NCBI GenBank assembly: GCA_028564705.1
Contig: JAPXFQ010002744.1
Location: 1 to 64,000 of the forward strand
Length of the DNA stretch: 64,000 nucleotides
Reading direction: 5' to 3'
Source: Apricaphanius iberus
Taxonomy: Eukaryota > Chordata > Actinopteri > Cyprinodontiformes > Aphaniidae
Positions 1 to 9,300 of this stretch are shown in pieces. Both the position numbers and the translations under genes were made by a program. Every line of letters starts with the position of its first letter. Within the stretch, counting starts at the first letter, position 1. The notes under the pieces are model-generated. The model was not told the DNA's origin. It searched no databases and saw nothing but the letters and a program-made list of their open reading frames with translations.

Positions 1-266
1 GCCAAGATGGCAGCCAGTACGCACGCTTCATTGTGAACTCTTCAAGTTTTGGGCACCATTTGCTCTATAACCTAAGGTAAACTCAACAGAACATCACTTT
101 GAAATCCTGGTAATGTGAGAAAAGGACACTATAAGGACTAAAGTCTAACTTATGAACGATTCTGAGAGGTTGTACGGACTTTTCCCCCCTCCCGCTTCTT
201 TGAACTAATTTGAGCTAATCGAGCTAACACAGTTAAGCTAACTAGCCGAAACGCTAAGACAACAGT
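1..266 (+). promoter_or_regulatory. LINE 5' leader / presumed internal promoter region
   Basis: This 266-bp leader precedes LINE ORF1. It begins with an AAGATGG-containing stretch near base 5 and includes a C-rich tract near 185-195 and repeated gagctaa/gctaac motifs near 211-245. L1-type elements carry an internal promoter in the 5' UTR, so promoter activity is inferred from position. I cannot point to a specific core element. Confidence 0.5.
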
Positions 267-1046
267 ATGACCAAACGAAAAGAAAAGAAGGGGAACATTT
301 TGATGGACTGGGATGATGATTCCCCCCTATTATGCTCTCCTTTATCTGATACTCCTCTCTCAAGCCCCAACCCCAAGAAGGCCTGTTCAAAAGATAACAG
401 TGATGTTTCCAATGCAGACATACTAAAAGCTGTTCAACACCTGACGAGCAGGTTCATATCTCTTGAGCAGAAGATTAGTCAAAATACTGAAGAAATTGTG
501 GCTATTAAAAAAAACATTGAAGGTATCGAACACGAGGCAAAGACGAACAATGACAAGATGCAAGTGATGAGTTGCCGGATCAGTGAACAGGATGAAAAGA
601 TTGAAGAAGCAGAGCGCTACAATCGGCGCTGGAATCTGAAACTGTTCAACCTGCCGGAAACTAGCAATGAATCCACAGATGATCTAAGAAAACAAATCTT
701 TGAGATTTTTGGTCAAATGGCTCCAGACGAAAAAAACAAGCTGGGCTTTCTCATCGACACGATTCACCGAGTTGGACGCCCCAGAGATGACAGAAGCACT
801 CGCCCTGTGATCATCCAATTCACCATGCGCTCCTTCAGACAGAAAATTTGGAAAAATTCGATGACCGCTGCCACGATGAGAGAGAAAAAGCTTCGACTTG
901 CGGAAGATTTGACGTATGGGGAAAGACAATCCCGAAAGAAACTTTGGCCATTGGTTGAAAAAGCCCGCAAAGATGGCAAAAAGACTGCATGGCGTGGTCC
1001 AGATGTGATCATTGAAGGAAAGAGAATCACCGCTGACTCTATTTAA
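267..1046 (+). CDS. LINE ORF1 protein (L1 ORF1p-like nucleic-acid chaperone)
   Basis: This intact 259-residue frame starts at ATG 267 and ends at TAA 1044-1046. In L1 elements ORF1p trimerises, binds element RNA and acts as a chaperone in the retrotransposition particle. Residues 1-50 are charged and serine/proline rich, probably disordered. Residues 51-118 are rich in heptad-spaced I/L/V and E/K, a coiled coil. Residues 120-195 match the L1 RRM, opening with RRWNLKLFNLPE and carrying the HRVGRPR...RPVIIQF strand region. Residues 203-258 correspond to the C-terminal domain. No zinc knuckle is visible, which argues against a CCHC-type Tx1 ORF1. The frame is undamaged, unlike ORF2, from which it is separated by 341 bp. 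Confidence 0.88.
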   Translation: MTKRKEKKGNILMDWDDDSPLLCSPLSDTPLSSPNPKKACSKDNSDVSNADILKAVQHLTSRFISLEQKISQNTEEIVAIKKNIEGIEHEAKTNNDKMQVMSCRISEQDEKIEEAERYNRRWNLKLFNLPETSNESTDDLRKQIFEIFGQMAPDEKNKLGFLIDTIHRVGRPRDDRSTRPVIIQFTMRSFRQKIWKNSMTAATMREKKLRLAEDLTYGERQSRKKLWPLVEKARKDGKKTAWRGPDVIIEGKRITADSI

Positions 1047-1387
1047 AATGTCTTTTAAGACATCCATGGATTTGTCTTTTTTTTTCTCCAGCTTCAGAGC
1101 CGAGTGTTACATTTTCCCTTTTTGGTAAGAGAGAGAGAGGGAGTGGGGGAGGGGGATGTGTGTTATAGACCACTAAGTATAAGTAAATGTTAGACAAATT
1201 TATTACTTAATGTGTTCCAGGTTGTTTTGACTTAGATTACCGGTGCCTAAACTTTTAACTTTGTTCACTTTTCGAGGCATTCACACAAGCAAGCCTATTT
1301 TTTCGAGGCTTACATTATCTCTTTTTGTTTTCCAGACACTGCTCTTATATTTCTATTTTTTTTATTCTTTTTTTTTTTTTACTTAAA
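1047..1387 (+). other. LINE inter-ORF spacer
   Basis: This 341-bp stretch separates the two LINE ORFs. It contains poly-T runs (about 1077-1086 and 1360-1380) and a purine-rich GAGAGAGAG/GGGGGAGGGGG tract near 1130-1155. A TTG-initiated extension of ORF2 through 1325-1387 is open but encodes only a hydrophobic leader. The ATG at 1388 is the better start. Confidence 0.6.
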
Positions 1388-4300
1388 ATGAATGATTTCA
1401 GGTTTAACTCCTTGAAAATTGTGTCACTTAATGTGCGGGGAATAAGAAACAATATAAAAAGAAAAGCAATGTTCCTCTTTCTTCGAAAAACCAATGCTAA
1501 TATTATCCTCTTACAAGAAACACACTCTTGCGATTCAGATAATAAGTTTTGGAAAAGTCAATGGGGAGATCAGGCTCACTTTTGTCACGCTACACATAAT
1601 TCTGCAGGTGTTGCACTTTTATTCAACAAGTTTACTGGTGATATCTTAGAAACTTACAACTCTGATAAGGGTAGATGGTGTATTATGTTATGCAAACTGG
1701 ATAATGCTTTTTTCATAATATGTAATGTATATGGCCACAATGGAACCACACAAGCCCGAACTATGTTCACAGAAATCTTGTCCAAAATAAGGGAATTACA
1801 AGATAAAAATAAAGAGGCACTCCTGATTTTAGGTGGAGACTTTAATGATGCCCCGAATGATAGGATAGACAGAATTCCAGAAAGAGCTTTAAAAAATTGC
1901 CTGTTCAAAGCAACACAATTTATAAACCAAGAATTATCAGTGGTTGATGCATGGCGTTTTTTTAGCCCAGACTGCAAAGAGTTTACTTGGTCCAATGCAA
2001 GAGGAACATTACAATCTAGAATTGATCTATGGTTAACCTCCTATTCATGTTTACAATATATTTCAGAAATAAATCACTCATACGCTCCTCTATCTGACCA
2101 CAAACTTATCTCAGTACATTTAACCGGTTCTAAAGAAAGTAACAAGAAATTAAGGGGATATTGGAAGCTAAATAATAACCTAATTAAAAATAAATCTTTT
2201 CAGGACTCTGTTAAACTAATAGCCTCAGATATCTTTACCAAAGATGATATGAATAATATCCAGAAATGGGAATATTTTAAATTTAAAATGAGAGAAATGG
2301 CCATCCTTTGTAGTAAAAATATCAAGAAAGCTAAAGACAAAAAAGAAAAGGAAATTATGGATGAACTTAAAACGTTTCTAAATAAGGAAAATCTATCAGA
2401 AGAGGAACACGTTAGGTTATTGCAACTCCAAAATGAAATCGATAATTTATACACTGAAGCTGCTAAAGGTGCATTTATTCGTTCTAGAGCAAAGTGGCTA
2501 GAACATGGTGAAAAAAACTCCAATTACTTTTTTGCTCTTGAAAAACGTAACTACAAAAGATCTAACATTTCGGCACTAAGAATTAACAATAATCTAAATA
2601 CTAACCCCAAAGAAATAGCAGAACATATTTGTGCCTTCTATGAAAAACTGTATAAATCTAGTTATGTACCCGAACAAGGTGAGAAATTCTTTGACGATAC
2701 TAAGGATTTTATCCCAGTGATCTCAGAAGACTTTAAACAACATTGTGAAAAACCAATCTCAAATCTAGAACTTATTGAAGCCTTGAAACATATGAAGGCC
2801 GGGAAATCTCCGGGGATCGACGGTTTATCTGCTGAATTTTATAAAATTTTTTGGGACATTATTGAAACTCCACTTTTGAATATGTTTAAAGATTGTATCA
2901 CTAACAACGAATTGACATCAACTATGAAACAAGGTCTAATTAGCCTAATCCCAAAACCCAACAAAGACCCCCTATATATAGATAATTGGAGACCCATCAC
3001 CCTCCTGAATGTGGATTATAAATTATTTGCTTTAGTCTATTCCAGACGCTTAAAATCTAATCTTGGGGATATCATAAGTGAATGCCAAACAGGTTTTATG
3101 TCTAAGCGTCACATTAGTAATAACATCAGATTAATCTTAGATTTACTCGACTACTCAGAATATGTGGAGTCACAAGCAGTTATCCTATTCCTTGATTTTT
3201 ACAAAGCTTTTGACACGTTAGAACACCCCTTTATTTTTAGTACATTAGAATTAATGGGATTTGGAGAAAATTTTGTCTCAGTAGTTAAAATGTTATACAA
3301 AGACATCAACAGTAATTTAATGATGTATCCTAACACTTCTAAAAGATTTCCGATCAACCGTTCTGTCCGTCAAGGATGCCCAATTTCTCCTTTTTTATTT
3401 TTAATTGCGGTAGAACTCCTCTCCCTAAAAATCTTAAATAATGTAAATATTAAAGGCTTGACCATATTTCAAAAGGAACTTAAAATTACGCAACTAGCTG
3501 ATGATACAGCTCTCCTCTTAAAGGACAAATATCAAATTGAACCCGCTTTACAATTAATTAATGGTTTCTCTAAAGCTTCAGGTTTATATCTCAATATTAA
3601 CAAATGTGAAATCTTATGTCTTTATGATACAGGTTGTACAAACATATGCAATATCCAAGTTAAAAAAACAGTAAAATATTTAGGCATAGATATCACTAAA
3701 GATACATCCTCTAGACAAAAACTTAATTTCCTCCCCAGAATTAAAAAGACACAAAATATCATGAATATGTGGCTTCAGCGTGACCTCTCTATCTTTGGCA
3801 GAGTTCTCTTATCTAAAGCGGAAGGTATCTCAAGACTGCTCCTGCTCTATCACTATTCGTCGATGATTCATCTTCCAAAGAAATCAATAAAATACTTAGC
3901 AATTTTACCTGGAAAAATAAGAAACACCATCTAAAGAATGAAATTCTCTCAGCTTCCAGGAAACAAGGAGGTTTTGATTTGTTAAATTTCAATGATCTAA
4001 ATAACACTTTTAAAATAAAATGGCTTAAGGAATGTCTCAAAACCCCAAACTCAATCTGGTTCTTTATTCCAAATAATATCTTCAAGAAAGTAGGTGGTCT
4101 ACAATTCTTACTCGCTTGTAACTTCAGTGTCCCCAAATTACCTTTGAAACTATCCAAATTTCACCAGCAGACACTCTTGGCATGGAAGTTGTGCTATTCT
4201 GACAACTTTTCCCCTCACAAAGCAATAATATGGAATAATGAAAATATCACTGTCAGGAAAAAATCAATATTTGAACAAAAATGGATCGATAAAGACATTA

Positions 4301-5115
4301 TTTATGTATGCGACCTTTTCGATTGTCACGGTATTATGCTTAGTTATGAACGTTTTCTTCATCTTAAATCCTTTCCCGTTACAAGTAAAGAATTTAATTT
4401 TGTAACTAAGGCAATCCCCAATGGCCTCTCCTTCCTGATGAGAAGCCATTATCAATATCAAGAAACGCTAAGAATAAAACCCCTTCTAATGATAAATGGG
4501 CTTGATGTAACAGATTCAAAATGCAATAACAAACATATACGTAATACTTTTTATGAAAAGAGGAAAGTAACTCCTCGAGGGAAAGCATTTTGGGATAACA
4601 TCTTTATGGACATTGACTGGAAAAGAGCCTGGATATTGCCTTAGAAATATTGTATTTCAAATAAAATAAAAGAGGTTCACATCAAAATTTTACACACTAT
4701 ATATCCAACTAATGTATATTTTTCTAAATTTTTAGATATTGAAAGAGAGTGCACTTTTTGCAATATGGAACCAGAAACCTTAACTCACTTATTCTATCAC
4801 TGTCCCCAATCTATCAATTTCTGGACTTATCTTAAACAATTTATAGTGTGTAAAATCAAGATATACATCCTCATTGACTGTAAAAGTGTGATAATGTATT
4901 TTGTTCATGAAGATAACGACATCACCTTTATGACAAACCTATTCATTTTGTATGGAAAATTTCACATACACAAATGCAGATATTCCAAAACTCAGCCCAA
5001 CTTTAGGAGTTTCCTACATGAGTTTAAACAATACATGAAATCCCTTGCACTAATTGATACTAAACAATCCACTACATCCACAGATATATATGAGAGGCTT
5101 ATCAAAGATGTATAA
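1388..5115 (+). pseudogene. LINE ORF2 (APE endonuclease + reverse transcriptase), two lesions
   Basis: ORF2 nicks target DNA and reverse-transcribes element RNA. Counting from ATG 1388, the endonuclease covers about residues 8-245, with LNVRG (15-19), catalytic E45 in LLQETH, GGDFN (149-153) and SDH (236-238). The RT covers about 465-760, with KSPGIDG (473-479), FLDF (D603), RQGCPISP (661-668) and LADD (703-706) where L1 more often has Y/FADD. A CxxC...H...C cluster lies near 4750-4803. Two lesions are seen: a 1-base deletion at about 3836-3838, where reading resumes from base 3838, and an in-frame TAG at 4642-4644. The frame then stays open to 5115. Undamaged it would be about 1,240 codons, usual for L1. 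The product from this copy is truncated after RT, so autonomous activity is unlikely. Confidence 0.93.
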
Positions 5116-5375
5116 TGAATTTGCAATCTATTTTATTGTGTTTTTTATTAATTATTTTTTATTTATTTATTTCATTTTTTTTTATTTTTCTTTCCCTATC
5201 ATTTTAGCTATTCATTTATTTATTTTCTTACTTTGATTCGTTTATTTGCATTTCTGACCTTATTAAATCTCATTTGTGTACTTATGATTATATGAGCATA
5301 TGTCTGCTGTTCTACTATATGTACAATTGTTCTATATGTGCAACTTTTCAATAAAGTAAAAAAAAAAAAAAAAAA
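5116..5375 (+). terminator. LINE 3' UTR with poly-A signal and tail
   Basis: An AT-rich, T-rich 3' UTR is followed by AATAAA at 5350-5355 and an A-tract at 5358-5375. This is the normal 3' end of a retrotransposed LINE copy. The sharp change to GC-richer DNA just after the A-tract marks the insertion boundary. Confidence 0.85.
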
Positions 5376-5802
5376 TGGAGCTGCCAATTACAAGAATCGG
5401 CCTCTCCTGCTCGGCGGGTGCGTCGCTGAGCGGGGCGAACCTATTGTTCAGAGAAAGGGGCTGGAGGTTGGCCGCGGACTGGGGTCTGGCGCTAATCTTC
5501 CTACGAACAGTCACCCAGCTCGCCTGAGGTCCCGGCTGCACGGGAGCTGTTGAAGGACGGCTAGGTCCTGTCCTAGTTGACTCCGCGCTAGCTACTGCTG
5601 GGCCTGGCTGTTCTACAGCGCGGAGCCGGGCCTCTAGCTCAGAAACCCTCGCCTCCAAAGCTACAAAAATGCTGCACTTATTACACCTACCAACTTCACT
5701 AAATGAGGCGGAGGAGTAACTAAACATCTGACAGAGAGAGCAGGAAAGAGGAGGAGGTGTAGAGAGAGATGGAGGGACAAGAGAGAAAGCTGCCGAAGCC
5801 AT
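5376..5802 (-). pseudogene. Truncated ORF1 of a second LINE (L2/Rex1-like, esterase type)
   Basis: Reading leftwards from ATG 5802-5800, about 142 codons stay open up to the poly-A of the L1. The protein has paired cysteines (CSLC and CNKC), then a short coiled coil (VALEARVSELEARLRAVE), a basic serine/proline-rich linker, and finally NRFAPLSD followed by LVIGSSI. I recognise this order from ORF1 proteins of fish L2/Rex1/CR1-type LINEs, where LVIG[DS]SI opens a GDSL-like esterase domain. The frame is cut right there by the L1 tail, so the L1 appears to have inserted into it. The rest, if it survives, lies left of the window. The element is antisense to FLVCR2. The family name is uncertain. 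Confidence 0.6.
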
Positions 5803-6210
5803 GCTAGCCGTAAAGCTAAGCTAACCAAGCGGTACCTTACCTTACCTAAAAACAAAGTAATTAACCCAGTAAAACGCTTAAAGAGTCCTAAACCGTGAAG
5901 AAACTTAACGTTTTATTGTGTTTGTGTGTTAAGCAACTCAGAAAAAACTTATTCACAGAGAAAGTTAGATCAGTTCAAGAGAGAGAGAAACACCGACTTG
6001 CTACAAACGAGTTAGTCACAAAACAGGAAATGACGCGATACGTCTTACCAACGCGATACGTCTCCACGCTCCAACCACTGCCAGCACATCCCATTCTAGT
6101 GCCGGAGAAATCCTCTGACTGTGCGGAGTGTTTGCTCAACATTGAGTCCAAATGGATCTACTTTGACCACAATAAAAAAAATTTGAAAACAAAGTGCCTT
6201 TAACTGTTTT
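5803..6210 (-). other. Probable 5' leader of the antisense LINE
   Basis: This region lies upstream of the truncated LINE ORF1 on the minus strand. A 13-bp word, ACGCGATACGTCT, occurs twice with 18-bp spacing (6033-6045 and 6051-6063). CpG sites are denser than in the flanking AT-rich intron. It probably belongs to the same LINE insertion, but its right edge, somewhere near 6115-6210, is not sharply defined. Confidence 0.35.
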
Positions 6211-6286
6211 CTCTATACGTCGAAAAAACTTTATCCAGGCAGTTTGAATTTCTCATATATGTCTGTGTATTTTTCTTTTTTTACAG

Positions 6287-6397
6287 ACAAACTACTCTTG
6301 CTGTGTACATCATGACTCTGGTGGGTATGATCATCTACACTGCAACACTCGACCAGGGACACATCTGGGTGGTATTTATCACTGCTGGAGCTCTTGG
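6287..6397 (+). CDS. flvcr2: FLVCR2 exon (TM segment, TLVGM...WVVFITAG)
   Basis: The acceptor is a T-rich tract ending in ttacag (6281-6286) and the donor is gtattc from 6398. The first base completes a codon from the previous exon. The exon ends two bases into a glycine codon (gg|g) that is completed at 7461. It encodes a hydrophobic membrane segment, a short loop (LDQGH) and the start of the next membrane helix. Confidence 0.93.
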
Positions 6398-9300
6398 GTA
6401 TTCATATTTCTAATGAACTCAACTTAGTTAAATTTTGAAAATAGTGACTTAAAACATCTTGTGTTATATATTTTTTTATTATATATTTTTATATATCCTT
6501 ATATATAAAAAGGAAATACTTGTAAGATCACCATCATGATGTACTTTAATTATCTTAACTAAAATTAAATACAACCCTGAAAGTGAAATATGAAATATGT
6601 TAAAATATTTAAAAATGTACAATGAACAACTTTTAAATAGGAGAAAAAATACAACTGCCAAGTGAAATAATAATGAATAGTACCTATTTTATTTTTTTGC
6701 TCAAAGAAAAAAATTACCTACATTTTAGTGCAGCTACTGAACGATCATATGCATTCATTAATTTTTACAAGATTTACAGAAAAAAAATCATTTAATATCC
6801 TTTAATCTTCTATATTAGTTGCACTGGTCATTTCACCCCATTCATACAGTTTTTGTTGTTGTTGTGTAGTCCCCTGATTTTCCAGATAAAAAATACTGTC
6901 TACCACAGAATGGTTCGAAATTTTTTATACAATTCTCTTTAAAAACACAGTTAATGTGAACTGTTTTGTATATTTATCTTGGCATTTTGTCTAAAGTGTA
7001 AAACCATTATACCAAACCAAAAAGAGGTTTGTTCTGAATGTTTTCTTGGCAAAAACAAACAAAAAAAGAATTTATGACCCAAATGACTGAAACACCCTTC
7101 ATGTCTGCTGTTCTAATTTCACAAAATCAAAGCATATTTTTTGGTAAACAAAAAGTCTGCGAATAAAATAAACCATGACTAGACTGAAATTATTTTGCAA
7201 CTGCTGCCATGTGAGAACCGTCTGAAAGACATTAAGTTAATGTCAGTGGAAGGAAAAAAAACTTATTGCAGTTGCTTAGTAAAATTATCTGATACCAAAA
7301 CTTTGCTGTTAGATCTAACATGCCCACTGCCATAAAGCAATACAAAGATTAGAGTACATTTATAAAACAAACATTATCAGTTTAATAAATCAGATTCCAG
7401 CTGTTTTTCTGTGTGTGCAATGTAACACATTGTGTAATCTGTGCATGTTCATGGCTTCAGGTTCTTTATGACAGGGTACCTACCTCTCGGCTTCGAGTTT
7501 GCAGCTGAACTGACGTACCCGGAGTCAGAGGGAACGTCCTCGGGATTGCTGAACTGTTCAGCACAGGTAAAGCTGAAACTCATGTAAACCCACTATAACA
7601 CAGTAATAAGAACATAGAGGAATATATTTTAGACTAGTGTTTTGCAGAAACCGTTATATGCATCTCTTTTAAGTAATCCACATACATCTATATATATATA
7701 TGTTTTGTGGTGTCTGTGAATGTATTTTTTGCATGCAAACATCGGCTTTATTCCTAACCGAACATGTTCTTTTTTAAACATAGGTGTTTGGCATCATATT
7801 CACCATCTGCCAAGGGAAAATCATTGACAAGTTTGGCACGTTGGCAGGAAACATCTTCCTCTGTGTATTTCTGCTAATCGGCTCAATAATGACAGGTATG
7901 ACTTTTCTAACTGTATGAACACAAATGTAGTCATTTCAAGGTTTTGCTTTAAAGCAGTGGTGTCAAACTCATTTCCATTTTGGGCCATAACAAGCTGATG
8001 AATATCCTTAAAGAGCCAATTGTGGCTGAAAGAAACATAACAAAAATACGTCTTAAAATGCAATACTGAATACTGAATACTGAACATCTTAACATAAATA
8101 TGTGATTTAGGACTGTTCAAATAAACACATTTTATTTTACTGATAAAACTGTATCGGGGTGCACAAAATAAAACTTACATTTTCTATCAATAGGGTCCTC
8201 TAGAGTTTGGAGGGCCACATAAATGACCATGGAGGGCCGGATTTGGCCCCCGGGCATTGAGTTTGACACGTGTGCTTTAAAGGCATTAATACTGAGATGT
8301 GCAACGCTGATCTTTTCCGTTCTCTAACTCTGTTACTGTTTTACTAAAGTCTCTGTAGAAGGTGGTCAATTCCAAGAATGTTGCTCTTTGTTTCTGTGTA
8401 TTTTGAATCTCCAAAGGTGACATTTCAGGAAAGAAAGACATTTTTTTACTGCATAATGACAGCTTTCTTTTATTGTAAAACATTAAGTAAAATGACACCA
8501 GCTTTATCCGTAATGATTAGAGGATAAAAAAAGACACAAACAGAAACATTTCAAAGATATATCATTAGTCAAACCAAAAAAGTGAGAAATAGGAAACATT
8601 ACTGTTTTTTTTGTTTTTTTTGCAGCTTTCTTAGTAATTGCTCCTACACTCTAGAACACTTTGCCTTTTCATCTGCATTCTCTGGATTATGAAGAGCTAT
8701 TCAGGAAACATCTTAAGACTTATCTTTTTAAATTTTAAATTAAACATTATCGTCTGGCATCCTAAGTATGAAAAGGCAGAACAGTGAGAATGTTTGAGAA
8801 AACCATGTAACAATATGTTTGTGTTTTAAGTGCACAAGATGTTGTTTGTATCAAAACTTAATGGAAAACTATGTTCTTTGTTGCCGTTTGTGTAGTTACT
8901 GTAAAGTTGCTTCCTTAAGCCACCACGAGGGGGCGTCACTCACACAACCCCCCTTTTTCTCAGATTAGTGATGGTTTACTTTCATTACCTATTTTCTTAC
9001 AACTGTTACCTCTTTTAAACCCAGAACCATTGTTTAACAGTTTGAGGGTTTATTCAGCACTTACATGATCTTATTTCTAAAAGTTTGTAAAAACATAATC
9101 GTTGATGGATGCTCAACAATCGAAGCAATATGGACATGTTTTAGGAAAACCATAATATCACTTCTTTTTAGCCAGTCACGTTTTTATTGTGTTTTTTGAC
9201 ACCTCCAAAAAAATGGGGTTGGTATTGTTTTAATTTGAAAAAGGTAAAACAATTTGATGAAAAATAGCTAAACTACAGGAAGCAGCCGAACAAAATATAT

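Larger units (their letters stand above)
1..5375 (+). mobile_element. Near-complete L1-type LINE retrotransposon in a FLVCR2 intron
   Basis: The layout is a non-LTR retrotransposon: 5' leader (1-266), ORF1 (267-1046), spacer (1047-1387), endonuclease/reverse-transcriptase ORF2 (1388-5115, interrupted), 3' UTR, AATAAA (5350-5355) and a poly-A tail (5358-5375). The single-RRM ORF1 and the APE-endonuclease plus RT of ORF2 place it in the L1 superfamily; L1 versus the Tx1-like branch cannot be settled by eye. About 5.4 kb is close to full length. Only two disabling lesions are visible, so the insertion looks fairly young. It lies in the same orientation as FLVCR2, upstream of the first exon in the window, and so sits in an intron. 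The 5' boundary is at or near base 1, so the left target-site duplication cannot be seen. Confidence 0.93.

Noticed and set aside
1325..1387. N-terminal extension of LINE ORF2 from a TTG
   Set aside because: It is not an ATG, it encodes a hydrophobic string from T-runs, and the endonuclease domain begins just after the ATG at 1388.
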